64,000 bases of DNA, from contig NZ_CAUWHO010000007.1 in NCBI RefSeq assembly GCF_963558545.1, forward strand, positions 13,429 through 77,428, written 5' to 3'. The DNA is from Tyzzerella sp963558545. GTDB taxonomy: Bacteria; Bacillota; Clostridia; Lachnospirales; CAG-274. The translations under genes were made by a program, and so were the position numbers. Numbering within the stretch: position 1 is the stretch's first letter; each line of letters begins with the position of its first letter. Of this stretch, positions 36,129 to 44,266 are shown piece by piece. A model generated the notes under the pieces. It did no database searches. It was not told where the DNA came from and saw only the letters and a list, made by a program, of their open reading frames with translations.

Positions 36129-36671
36129 ATGTCACGTATAGGTAGATTACCTATTGCTATCCCAGCTGGTGTTGAAGTTAAGCTTGAGGAAGGCAATGTT
36201 ATTACTGTTAAAGGTGCTAAAGGTACTTTAACTCGTAAATTAGTTGACGATTTAACTATCACAGTTGAAAACAACGAAGTAGTTGTTACTAGACCTAGTG
36301 ATTTAAAAAGATATAAATCTTTACACGGTCTTACTAGAACACTTATTTTCAATATGGTTGTAGGTGTTACAGAAGGCTATACTAAAGAACTTGAAATAAA
36401 CGGGGTTGGTTACAGAGCTGCTAAATCTGGTAACAAATTAAACCTTACTTTAGGTTATTCTCACCCTGTTGAAATGATTGACCCAGAGGGCGTTACTACT
36501 ACTGTAGAAGGAACTAATAAAATTATCGTTTCTGGTATTGATAAAGAAAAAGTTGGACAGTTTGCTGCGGAAATTAGATCTAAACGTCCACCAGAGCCTT
36601 ACAAAGGTAAAGGTATTAAATATACTACTGAACACATTAGACGTAAAGTTGGTAAAACAGGTAAGAAATAA
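36129..36671 (+). CDS. rplF: 50S ribosomal protein L6
   Basis: L6 lies near the factor-binding site. The 180-aa protein has SRIGRLPIAIPAGVEVKLEE and the C-terminal RRPPEPYKGKGIKY-like segment, here SKRPPEPYKGKGIKYTTEHI. An AGGAGGTG site precedes the ATG. Confidence 0.97.
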   Translation: MSRIGRLPIAIPAGVEVKLEEGNVITVKGAKGTLTRKLVDDLTITVENNEVVVTRPSDLKRYKSLHGLTRTLIFNMVVGVTEGYTKELEINGVGYRAAKSGNKLNLTLGYSHPVEMIDPEGVTTTVEGTNKIIVSGIDKEKVGQFAAEIRSKRPPEPYKGKGIKYTTEHIRRKVGKTGKK

Positions 36672-36690
36672 ATAAAGGGGTGAGGACACT

Positions 36691-37059
36691 ATGATAAGAA
36701 AGCCATCACGTGCTGAAGCTAGAGAAAAACGTCACTTAAGAATCCGTAATAAAGTAAGTGGTACAGCACAAAAACCTAGATTGGCAGTATTTAGAAGTAA
36801 TAAACACATCTATGCACAAATCATAGATGATACAGTAGGCAATACAATAGTTTCTGCATCTACTATGGAGGCGGACATTAAAGGTAAGCTTTCTAAAACA
36901 TCTGATGTTGAAGCAGCTAAAGTAGTTGGTGCTGAAGTTGCTAAAAAAGCTATCGCTAAAGGTATTGATACAGTTGTATTTGACCGTGGCGGTTATATAT
37001 ATCAAGGCAAAGTTATGGCTTTAGCTGAAGCAGCTAGAGAAGCTGGCTTACAATTTTAG
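36691..37059 (+). CDS. rplR: 50S ribosomal protein L18
   Basis: L18 works with L5 to place 5S rRNA. The 122-aa protein has RNKVSGTAQKPRLAVFRSNK, HIYAQIIDD and VVFDRGGYIYQGKVMALAEA. It starts 19 nt after rplF. Confidence 0.97.
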   Translation: MIRKPSRAEAREKRHLRIRNKVSGTAQKPRLAVFRSNKHIYAQIIDDTVGNTIVSASTMEADIKGKLSKTSDVEAAKVVGAEVAKKAIAKGIDTVVFDRGGYIYQGKVMALAEAAREAGLQF

Positions 37060-37074
37060 TAAGGAGGGAAAATC

Positions 37075-37581
37075 TTGAGAAACAAAATTAATGCTAGTAC
37101 GCTTGATTTAAAAGATAAGGTTGTTACTATTAAACGTGTTACTAAGGTTGTTAAAGGTGGTCGTACTTTCCGTTTTGCAGCATTAGTAGTAGTTGGAGAT
37201 GAAAACGGACACGTTGGCGTTGGTCTTGGTAAAGCTATGGAAATACCTGATGCTATTAGAAAAGGCAAAGAAGATGCTATGAAAAACCTTATTTATGTTG
37301 AACGTAATAAAGATGATAGTATTTACCACGAAATGATGGGTAAATTTGGAAGTGCAACTGTATTATTAAAACCAGCTCCAGAAGGTACTGGGGTAATCGC
37401 TGGTGGTCCTGCTCGTGCTGTGTTAGAGCTTGCAGGTATTAGAAATATTAGAACAAAATCTTTAGGTTCTAATAACAAGAAAAACGTTGTTAATGCAACT
37501 ATTGAAGGATTAAACCGAGTTACTACTCCTGAACGTGTTGCTAGACTTCGTGGTAAAACAGTTGAAGAAATTTTAGGTTAA
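37075..37581 (+). CDS. rpsE: 30S ribosomal protein S5
   Basis: S5 supports decoding accuracy and mRNA unwinding. The 168-aa protein has DKVVTIKRVTKVVKGGRTFR, GHVGVGLGKAMEIPDAIRKG and GVIAGGPARAVLELAGI. The start is TTG with AAGGAGGG upstream. Confidence 0.97.
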   Translation: MRNKINASTLDLKDKVVTIKRVTKVVKGGRTFRFAALVVVGDENGHVGVGLGKAMEIPDAIRKGKEDAMKNLIYVERNKDDSIYHEMMGKFGSATVLLKPAPEGTGVIAGGPARAVLELAGIRNIRTKSLGSNNKKNVVNATIEGLNRVTTPERVARLRGKTVEEILG

Positions 37582-37594
37582 GGAGGGCATATAA

Positions 37595-37771
37595 ATGAGT
37601 TTAAAAATTACTTTAGTTAAATCTACAATTGGTGCTATCCCTAAACATAAAAAAACTGTTGAAGCTTTAGGACTTAGAAAAACTAATAGCTCTATCGTTA
37701 AAGAAGATAATGCAGCTATTAGAGGTATGATTCAACAAGTTAAACACTTAGTTAAAGTTGAAGAAATCTAG
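37595..37771 (+). CDS. rpmD: 50S ribosomal protein L30
   Basis: The 58-aa protein reads MSLKITLVKSTIGAIPKHKK and continues ALGLRKTNSSIVKEDNAA to VKVEEI, the normal L30 pattern. It lies between rpsE and rplO as in other Firmicutes. AAGGAGGG precedes the ATG at 37595. Confidence 0.97.
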   Translation: MSLKITLVKSTIGAIPKHKKTVEALGLRKTNSSIVKEDNAAIRGMIQQVKHLVKVEEI

Positions 37772-37791
37772 TAGAAGGAGGTGTCCCTTAA

Positions 37792-38235
37792 ATGAATTTA
37801 AGTGAATTAAGACCAGCTGAAGGCTCAAAAGGTAAAGTATTTCGTAGAGGTAGAGGACACGGTTCTGGTAATGGTAAAACTGCAGGTAGAGGACATAAAG
37901 GGCAAAACGCACGTTCTGGCGGCGGTGTAAGACCAGGATTTGAAGGTGGTCAAATGCCTCTTTACAGAAGAATACCTAAAAGAGGTTTCCATTGCAGAAA
38001 CCATAAAGAAATCGTTGCTATTAACGTAAATCTTTTAAACGTTTTTGAAGATGGAGCTACTATTGATATTGATGCTCTTAAATCAAAAGGGTTAGTAAGT
38101 AACCCTAGAGATGGTGTTAAAATTCTTGGTAATGGAGAATTAACTATTAAAAATATAACTGTTAAAGTAAATTTATTTAGCAAAACAGCTATTGAAAAAA
38201 TTGAAGCAGCGGGCGGAAAAGCTGAGGTGATTTAA
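37792..38235 (+). CDS. rplO: 50S ribosomal protein L15
   Basis: L15 is a late assembly protein. The 147-aa protein has LSELRPAEGSKGKVFRRGRG and GGVRPGFEGGQMPLYRRIPK. Its TAA overlaps the secY ATG (TAATG), which couples the two. Confidence 0.97.
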   Translation: MNLSELRPAEGSKGKVFRRGRGHGSGNGKTAGRGHKGQNARSGGGVRPGFEGGQMPLYRRIPKRGFHCRNHKEIVAINVNLLNVFEDGATIDIDALKSKGLVSNPRDGVKILGNGELTIKNITVKVNLFSKTAIEKIEAAGGKAEVI

Positions 38236-39479
38236 TGTTTTCAACCTTTAGAAATGCTTGGAAAGTACCTGATTTGCGTAAAAGAATAATATTTATGATT
38301 CTTATGACTTTAGTTATAAGAATAGGTACTAAAATAACAGTTCCAGGTATTAATATTGCAGACTTAAGTACAAACAGTAACAATACATTATATAATATTA
38401 TTACTGGTGGTGCTTTTGGAACAATTTTTGCTTTAGGTATAGGGCCATACATTACTTCATCGATTATTATGCAACTTTTAACAGTTGCTATACCTAAACT
38501 TGAACAGCTTAATAAAGAAGGCGAGCAAGGAAGAAAAATAATTAATAAATATACTCGTGTATTAGCTGTTGTATTAGCTTTTATGCAAGCTACAGGACAA
38601 ATATTATCTTTAAAAGGTGCTTTTGTTTATCAAAATGCTTGGGTATATTTTGTTGCTGCATTATCTATGGTAGCAGGTACTATATTGGTTATGTGGCTTG
38701 GTGAAAGATTAACTGAAAAAGGCATTGGCAATGGTACATCTTTTATTATCTTTGCTAATATATTAGCTAGCTTACCAAATACTGTTAAAACTATTTATGT
38801 AGATACAGTAGGTGGTGGGACAGCAGCATATATAAAAGCAGCTATAATAATTGTTTTATTCATTCTTCTTATAGCTTTTGTTATACTTGTTCAAGATGGT
38901 GAAAGAAGAATTCCTGTACAATATTCTAAAAAAATGGTTGGTAGAAAAATGTATGGTGGACAATCTACTTTTATACCTATTAAGGTTAATATTGCAGGTG
39001 TTATGTCTATCATTTTTGCAATATCTATATTGCAGTTTCCACAAACTATTGCACAGCTTTGGCAAACACCACCAAACTGGCTACAAGAAGTTGTACGTAT
39101 TTTAAATATAACTAACCCTATAGGTGCTATATTATATATTATACTGATTTTTTGTTTTACATCTTTCTATACATCATTTTCTTTTAACCCTATTGAGGTT
39201 GCAGAAAATATGAAGAAGAATGGTGGATTTATACCTGGTATTAGACCAGGAAAGCCTACTTCTGATTTTATACAAAATGTTGTAAATAAAATCTCTTTAA
39301 TAGGAGCTTGTTTCTATGCTGTTATAGCTATAGTACCAGTATTATTTGAATGGATATTCAAAGTAAATGTTGGGTTTGGAGGAACAACACTCCTTATTAT
39401 AACAGGTGTTGCATTAGAGATTGTTAAACAGCTTGATTCTCAACTTTTAATGAGAAATTATAAAGGATTTTTAGGTTAA
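38235..39479 (+). CDS. secY: Protein translocase channel subunit SecY
   Basis: SecY is the pore of the Sec translocon. The 414-aa protein has about ten membrane helices, the N-terminal FRNAWKVPDLRKRIIFMILM, the plug-region GGAFGTIFALGIGPYITSSI and the cytoplasmic C4-C5 segments QDGERRIPVQYSKKMVGRKM and NPIEVAENMKKNGGFIPGIR. It is rather short at the C-terminus, ending LLMRNYKGFLG. Confidence 0.97.
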   Translation: MFSTFRNAWKVPDLRKRIIFMILMTLVIRIGTKITVPGINIADLSTNSNNTLYNIITGGAFGTIFALGIGPYITSSIIMQLLTVAIPKLEQLNKEGEQGRKIINKYTRVLAVVLAFMQATGQILSLKGAFVYQNAWVYFVAALSMVAGTILVMWLGERLTEKGIGNGTSFIIFANILASLPNTVKTIYVDTVGGGTAAYIKAAIIIVLFILLIAFVILVQDGERRIPVQYSKKMVGRKMYGGQSTFIPIKVNIAGVMSIIFAISILQFPQTIAQLWQTPPNWLQEVVRILNITNPIGAILYIILIFCFTSFYTSFSFNPIEVAENMKKNGGFIPGIRPGKPTSDFIQNVVNKISLIGACFYAVIAIVPVLFEWIFKVNVGFGGTTLLIITGVALEIVKQLDSQLLMRNYKGFLG

Positions 39480-39482
39480 AAA

Positions 39483-39530
39483 TTTGGTGATTCGAGGGAG
39501 TGCTTAGCACTTTCTCTATATTAACCAAAT
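39483..39530 (+). other. Hairpin between secY and adk
   Basis: TTTGGT/ACCAAA outer arms enclose GAGGGAGTGCT / AGCACTTTCTC with a 1-nt inner turn and G-U pairs. A U-rich stretch does not follow directly, so partial termination or RNA processing is more likely than full termination. Confidence 0.55.
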
Positions 39531-39561
39531 ATACAAACGTTATTTTGAAAGAAGGGTAAAT

Positions 39562-40200
39562 ATGAAACTTGTACTTATAGGAAGCCCTGGTGCTGGTAAA
39601 GGTACGCAGGCTAAAGTTTTATCAAAGCATTTTGATATAGCACACATTTCTACTGGCGATTTATTAAGAGAAGAAATTAATCTTAAAACAGAACTTGGCT
39701 TAAAGATTATAGATATAATGAACGCTGGAGAGCTTGTTTCTGATGAGATTGTAGAGGCACTTCTTTCTAACAGAATCAAAAAAGACGATTGCAAAAATGG
39801 ATTTATATTAGATGGATATCCTCGTAATGTAGAACAAGCAGAAGGCTTGCCATCTATTGTTGGAGAGATTGACAAAGTTGTTTTAATAAGTGTTGAAGAT
39901 GACCTTATTATCGAACGTATGGTTGGTAGACGTGGTTGTCCTAAATGTGGGCAAATGTATCACATAAAATATAATCCACCTAAAGAAGATGGCATTTGTA
40001 GTGAATGTGGCACTGCACTTGTTCAACGTAAAGATGATAACGAAGAAACTGTTAAAAACAGACTTTCTGTTTACCATACATCTACATCACCTATAATTGA
40101 TTATTATAAAAACAAAGGACTCCTTTTAGAGATAAACGGTGTTGGTAACATTGATGATATAAGTAAGCAATTAATAGATGCTTTAGAAGGGGCTAAATAA
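39562..40200 (+). CDS. adk: Adenylate kinase
   Basis: Adk interconverts AMP, ADP and ATP. The 212-aa long-form enzyme has the P-loop GSPGAGKGTQAK, STGDLLREEI, GYPRNVEQAE, and a zinc-binding LID with CPKC and CSEC pairs (about residues 130-153). Its stop overlaps the map start. Confidence 0.97.
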   Translation: MKLVLIGSPGAGKGTQAKVLSKHFDIAHISTGDLLREEINLKTELGLKIIDIMNAGELVSDEIVEALLSNRIKKDDCKNGFILDGYPRNVEQAEGLPSIVGEIDKVVLISVEDDLIIERMVGRRGCPKCGQMYHIKYNPPKEDGICSECGTALVQRKDDNEETVKNRLSVYHTSTSPIIDYYKNKGLLLEINGVGNIDDISKQLIDALEGAK

Positions 40201-40949
40201 TGTCTATTACAATAAAAAATGATAAGCATATAGATTTTATGAGAGAAGCAGGCAAAATAAATGCACAAGTTTTACAACTTATGGAAACTTGTATTAAGCC
40301 TGGTATTTCTACAAAAGAGCTTGATAAAATAGCTTTTGATTTTATTAAATCTAAAGATGCAACGCCTTCTTTTAAAGGTTATGGTGGTTTTCCTGCTACT
40401 ATATGTGCATCAGTTAATAATCAATTAATACATGGTATACCTTCAGATATTGCTCTTAAAGAAGGTGATATTATTAGTATAGATGTGGGAACTTATAAAA
40501 ATGGGTTTCACGCAGATGCAGCCAGAACTTTTGCTGTTGGTAATGTATCCGATGAAGTTAAAAGGCTTATAGATGTTACTAAAGGCTCTTTCTTTGAGGG
40601 AATAAAATTTGCAAAAGTGGGATATTATCTATACGATATATCCGCTGCAGTACAAAAATATATTGAAGATAATGGTTTTTCAGTAGTTAGAGATTATGTA
40701 GGACACGGTATAGGTAAAAACCTACACGAAGACCCACAAATACCTAATTTTAGACCTTTTAATAAAAAAGGACCTAAGCTTGTAAAAGGTATGGCTTTAG
40801 CTATTGAGCCTATGGTAAATGCTGGAGCAAAAGATATAAAAGTGCTTCAAGATGGCTGGACAGTTGTTACAAAAGATGGTTCTTTATGTGCACACTATGA
40901 AAATACTGTTATTATTACAGAAAATGAACCAGAAATACTCACACTTTAA
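40200..40949 (+). CDS. map: Methionine aminopeptidase, type I
   Basis: Map removes the initiator Met from nascent proteins. The 249-aa pita-bread-fold enzyme shows the metal ligands: two Asp in ISIDVGTYKNGFHADAARTF, His in GHGIGKNLHEDPQIPN, Glu in ALAIEPMV and Glu in HYENTVIITE. It overlaps adk by one base. Confidence 0.97.
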   Translation: MSITIKNDKHIDFMREAGKINAQVLQLMETCIKPGISTKELDKIAFDFIKSKDATPSFKGYGGFPATICASVNNQLIHGIPSDIALKEGDIISIDVGTYKNGFHADAARTFAVGNVSDEVKRLIDVTKGSFFEGIKFAKVGYYLYDISAAVQKYIEDNGFSVVRDYVGHGIGKNLHEDPQIPNFRPFNKKGPKLVKGMALAIEPMVNAGAKDIKVLQDGWTVVTKDGSLCAHYENTVIITENEPEILTL

Positions 40950-40974
40950 GATTTTTATATTGAGGTGAATTAGG

Positions 40975-41232
40975 TTGTATACCAAAGGTCAAGTTGTTTA
41001 TTCTAAATGTGGACGTGATAAAAGACGACCTTTTATAATTTTTGGTCTTGATGACGAATTTTTATACTTGGTTGATGGTGAACTAAGAAAATTAGAAAAA
41101 CCTAAGAAAAAAAAGAAAAAACATGTTCAAATTGTTAACAAAATAGATTATAATATAAAAAAGAAGCTTGATGAAAATCTTTATCTGTTAGATGCAGATA
41201 TTAGAAAAGCATTAGAGCCTTTTAAAATTTAA
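40975..41232 (+). CDS. KOW-domain RNA-binding protein (L14e-like)
   Basis: The 85-aa basic protein begins MYTKGQVVYSKCGRDKRRPF, a KOW-like beta module, followed by a lysine cluster (EKPKKKKKKH). Clostridia regularly encode such a protein between map and infA, where it is annotated as an L14e/L6e/L27e-like ribosomal or RNA-binding protein. Whether it is part of the ribosome is not known to me. TTG start with GAGGTGA upstream. Confidence 0.85.
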   Translation: MYTKGQVVYSKCGRDKRRPFIIFGLDDEFLYLVDGELRKLEKPKKKKKKHVQIVNKIDYNIKKKLDENLYLLDADIRKALEPFKI

Positions 41233-41261
41233 TTGTAATAGTATTAAGGAGGTTTTATACC

Positions 41262-41480
41262 TTGTCTAAAAACGATGTTATCGAAGTGGAAGGTACTGTC
41301 CTTGAAAAGCTTCCAAATGCTACTTTTAAAGTGGAGCTTGAAAACGGACATCAAATCCTAGCTCATATATCAGGTAAACTACGTATGAACTTTATTAGAA
41401 TTATACCTGGAGATAAAGTTATGATAGAAATGTCTCCTTATGATTTAACTAAAGGTAGGATTACTTGGAGAGATAAATGA
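41262..41480 (+). CDS. infA: Translation initiation factor IF-1
   Basis: IF-1 binds the A site during initiation. The 72-aa OB-fold protein has VIEVEGTVLEKLPNATFKVE, GHQILAHISGKLRMNFIRI and SPYDLTKGRITWRDK. The start is TTG with AAGGAGGT upstream. Confidence 0.98.
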   Translation: MSKNDVIEVEGTVLEKLPNATFKVELENGHQILAHISGKLRMNFIRIIPGDKVMIEMSPYDLTKGRITWRDK

Positions 41481-41497
41481 TGAAAGGAGTTTAAAAA

Positions 41498-41611
41498 ATG
41501 AAAGTTAGACCATCTGTTAAACCTATGTGTGAAAAATGCAGAATTATTAGAAGAAAAGGGGCTATCAGAGTTATCTGTGAAAACCCTAAACACAAACAAA
41601 AACAAGGTTAA
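41498..41611 (+). CDS. rpmJ: 50S ribosomal protein L36
   Basis: The 37-aa protein reads MKVRPSVKPMCEKCRIIRRK and ends CENPKHKQKQG. The Cys/Cys/Cys/His set (CEKC, CENPKH) marks the zinc-binding form. GAAAGGAG precedes the ATG. Confidence 0.98.
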   Translation: MKVRPSVKPMCEKCRIIRRKGAIRVICENPKHKQKQG

Positions 41612-41771
41612 TATGGCATTTAAAGGTACGAGAACCTTTAAATACCAGTCAAACTGGGTACTGATACTTTAGATGCGGCTGTCTAAAGTATATTATATAA
41701 ATGTTGATAGAAGAAAAATAAATAAAATTGTAAAGGTTAATAAACCTAATTTTCAGGAGGTGCAAGAATTA
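41612..41771 (+). promoter_or_regulatory. Structured leader between rpmJ and rpsM
   Basis: Four consecutive hairpins fill this 160-nt gap: ATTTAAAGGT/ACCTTTAAAT (41618-41643), TACCAGT/ACTGGGTA (41643-41660), ATACTTTAGA/TCTAAAGTAT with loop TGCGGCTG (41664-41691), and AGGTT/AACCT (41734-41747) shortly before the rpsM ribosome-binding site. The pattern suggests a cis-acting ribosomal protein binding leader for the alpha operon part (rpsM-rpsK-rpsD-rpoA-rplQ). Confidence 0.6.
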
Positions 41772-42140
41772 ATGGCTCGTATTGCGGGTGTTGACTTACC
41801 AAGAGAAAAACGTATAGAAATTGGTCTTACTTATGTATATGGTATCGGACGTGCTAGCTCTAATAGAATATTAGCTGAAGCTGGTATTGACCCAAACACT
41901 AGAGTAAGAGATTTATCTGACGATGAAGTGGCTAAAATTCGTGAAGTAATTGATGCTACTCAAACTGTAGAAGGTGATTTAAGAAGAGAGATAGCTCTTA
42001 ATATTAAACGCCTTGTTGAAATTGGATGCTACAGAGGTATCCGTCATAGAAAAGGTCTTCCAGTTAGAGGACAAAAAACTAAGACTAATGCTAGAACTAG
42101 AAAAGGTCCTAGAAGAACTGTTGCTAATAAGAAAAAATAA
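41772..42140 (+). CDS. rpsM: 30S ribosomal protein S13
   Basis: S13 contacts tRNA in the head of the 30S. The ~122-aa protein begins MARIAGVDLPREKRIEIGLT and has CYRGIRHRKGLPVRGQKTKT. The ATG at 41772, after CAGGAGGTG, is the real start; upstream in-frame codons from 41673 lie in the structured leader. Confidence 0.97.
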   Translation: MARIAGVDLPREKRIEIGLTYVYGIGRASSNRILAEAGIDPNTRVRDLSDDEVAKIREVIDATQTVEGDLRREIALNIKRLVEIGCYRGIRHRKGLPVRGQKTKTNARTRKGPRRTVANKKK

Positions 42141-42165
42141 TCTTTTGAAGGAGGTTTAGAGTTAA

Positions 42166-42567
42166 ATGGCTAAAAAGACAGTAAAAAAATCTACAGGCCG
42201 TAGACGTCGCGACAGAAAAGTTGTTGAGCGTGGTCAAGCACACATTCAATCAACTTTTAATAATACAATTGTAACTATTACAGATGCTTCTGGTAATGCT
42301 CTTTCTTGGGCAAGTGCTGGTGAATTAGGGTTTAGAGGCTCTAGAAAATCTACTCCTTATGCTGCACAAATGGCTGCAGACAAAGCTGCTCTTGCTGCAA
42401 AAGATTATGGCTTAAAAACAGTTGAAGTTTTTGTAAAAGGCCCTGGTAGTGGTAGAGAAGCTGCTATTCGTGCTTTACAAGCAGCAGGTCTTGATGTAAC
42501 TATGATTAAAGATGTTACTCCTGTACCACACAACGGTTGTAGACCACCAAAAAGAAGAAGAGTTTAA
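42166..42567 (+). CDS. rpsK: 30S ribosomal protein S11
   Basis: S11 lies on the 30S platform near the E-site mRNA. The 133-aa protein has HIQSTFNNTIVTITDASGNA and GPGSGREAAIRALQAAGLDV and ends GCRPPKRRRV. GAAGGAGGT precedes it. Confidence 0.98.
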   Translation: MAKKTVKKSTGRRRRDRKVVERGQAHIQSTFNNTIVTITDASGNALSWASAGELGFRGSRKSTPYAAQMAADKAALAAKDYGLKTVEVFVKGPGSGREAAIRALQAAGLDVTMIKDVTPVPHNGCRPPKRRRV

Positions 42568-42600
42568 TCATTACTATAAATTTAGGAGGTGCTATTAGAA

Positions 42601-43191
42601 ATGGCTAGAGATATGGGTCCTGTTCTTAAAAGATGCAGATACCTTGGTATCGACCCTATTGTTCTTGGGGTTACTAAAAAAGCTAGTAAACGTAAAAGAA
42701 CAATGAGAAAATTAAGCGAATACGGTATTCAATTAAAAGAAAAACAAAAAGTTAAATTTATATATGGTGTTTTAGAAAAACAATTTAGAAACTACTATAA
42801 AGTTGCAGATAATATGCACGGTATTACTGGTGAAAACCTTCTTATGCTTCTTGAACTTAGACTTGATAACGTAGTTTATAGATTAGGTCTTGGTCGTACT
42901 AGAAAAGAAGCTAGACAAATTGTTCGTCACAATTTAATCCGTGTAAACGGTAAAAAAGTTAATATCCCTTCTTATAGAGTTAAAGTTGGTGATGTTATCG
43001 AAGTTAAAGAAAACAAAAAAGACTTACAAAGATTTAAAGATGTACTTGAGGTTACAGGGTCAAGAGTTGTTCCTGCTTGGTTAACTGCAGATACAGAAAA
43101 TCTTAAAGGTAGCGTGGTTACTATGCCTTCTAGAGACCAACTTGATTTACCTGTTAACGAAACACTTATCGTTGAGTTATATTCTAAATAA
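42601..43191 (+). CDS. rpsD: 30S ribosomal protein S4
   Basis: S4 nucleates 30S assembly and represses the alpha operon in several bacteria. The ~196-aa protein begins MARDMGPVLKRCRYLGIDPI and has RLDNVVYRLGLGRTRKEARQ and the S4 RNA-binding region QIVRHNLIRVNGKKVNIPSY. The N-terminal zinc cysteines of some S4 proteins are absent. The ATG at 42601 fits the AGGAGGTG site. Confidence 0.97.
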   Translation: MARDMGPVLKRCRYLGIDPIVLGVTKKASKRKRTMRKLSEYGIQLKEKQKVKFIYGVLEKQFRNYYKVADNMHGITGENLLMLLELRLDNVVYRLGLGRTRKEARQIVRHNLIRVNGKKVNIPSYRVKVGDVIEVKENKKDLQRFKDVLEVTGSRVVPAWLTADTENLKGSVVTMPSRDQLDLPVNETLIVELYSK

Positions 43192-43207
43192 CCTATTTTT
43201 TAATTAT

Positions 43208-43248
43208 CTAGTATTTTTTGGGAAAATTTACTTCCTAAAAAATACTAG
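43208..43248 (+). other. Long hairpin between rpsD and rpoA
   Basis: CTAGTATTTTTTGGGAA and TTCCTAAAAAATACTAG pair over 17 nt with one mismatch and a 7-nt loop. No U-tract follows, so processing, partial attenuation or control of rpoA is more likely than termination. Confidence 0.65.
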
Positions 43249-43282
43249 TAGTTTAAGATATTTATAAGGGAGGTTAAAATTA

Positions 43283-44242
43283 GTGTTAGGATTTGAAAAA
43301 CCTCGCATTGAAATTGCTGAGATATCAGAAGATAAAAGATATGGCAAATTTATTGTTCAACCTTTAGAAAGAGGATATGGTACTACTCTTGGTAACTCTT
43401 TAAGAAGAATTCTTTTATCTACTTTACCAGGAGCTGCTGTTAGCAATATAAAAATTGATGGTGTTCCACACGAATTTAGCGTTATCCCAGGTGTTAAAGA
43501 AGATGTTACAGAAATTATATTAAACCTTAAAAATCTTGCTATTAAAAACAATAGTACTAGCAACGACCCTAAAGTTGCTTATATAGATTTTTCTGGCGAA
43601 GGTGAAATTAAGGCTAAAGATATAAAAGTAGATTCTGACATAGAAATTGTAAATCCAGATTTGCATATTGCTACTTTAAGTGGTGGTGCTGAAAGTAAAG
43701 TTTTTATGGAAATTACTATTACTAAAGGTAGAGGATATGTAGAAGCTTCTAAAAATAAAAAGCCAGACCAACCTATAAGAATGATTCCTGTTGATTCTTT
43801 ATATACTCCTGTAGAAAGGGTAAACTTTATTGTAGAGGATACTCGTGTTGGTCAAATAACTGACTATGATAAACTTACTTTTGAAGTATGGACTAATGGT
43901 ACTGTTAGCCCAGATGATGCTGTAAGTTTAGCTGCTAAAGTACTTAATGAACATTTAGCTTTATTTATTGATTTATCAGATAATGCTAAAAATACAGAAA
44001 TTATGGTCGAAAAAGAAGAAGGCAAGAAAGAAAAGGTGCTTGAGCTTAGTATAGAAGAGCTTGACCTTTCTGTTCGTTCTTATAACTGTCTTAAACGTGC
44101 AGGTATTAACACAGTTGAAGACCTTGCAAATAAAACAGAAGATGATATGATGAAAGTACGTAATCTAGGACGTAAGTCTTTAGAAGAAGTTCTTGGAAAA
44201 ATGGCAGAGCTTGGGCTTGCTTTAAGTCCTAGTGATGAATAA
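43283..44242 (+). CDS. rpoA: RNA polymerase subunit alpha
   Basis: The alpha dimer is the scaffold for RNA polymerase assembly. The 319-aa protein has the N-terminal domain (FIVQPLERGYGTTLGNSLRR and RRILLSTLPGAAV) and a C-terminal domain with the helix-hairpin region LDLSVRSYNCLKRAGINTVE and NLGRKSLEEV that contacts UP elements and activators. GTG start after GGGAGG. Confidence 0.98.
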   Translation: MLGFEKPRIEIAEISEDKRYGKFIVQPLERGYGTTLGNSLRRILLSTLPGAAVSNIKIDGVPHEFSVIPGVKEDVTEIILNLKNLAIKNNSTSNDPKVAYIDFSGEGEIKAKDIKVDSDIEIVNPDLHIATLSGGAESKVFMEITITKGRGYVEASKNKKPDQPIRMIPVDSLYTPVERVNFIVEDTRVGQITDYDKLTFEVWTNGTVSPDDAVSLAAKVLNEHLALFIDLSDNAKNTEIMVEKEEGKKEKVLELSIEELDLSVRSYNCLKRAGINTVEDLANKTEDDMMKVRNLGRKSLEEVLGKMAELGLALSPSDE

Positions 44243-44266
44243 TATATTATTTAAGGAGGATTAGTA

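Noticed and set aside
41673..41771. Longer rpsM with a 33-residue N-terminal extension
   Set aside because: The extension lies in the hairpin-rich leader. The conserved MARIAG start at 41772 has its own AGGAGGTG.
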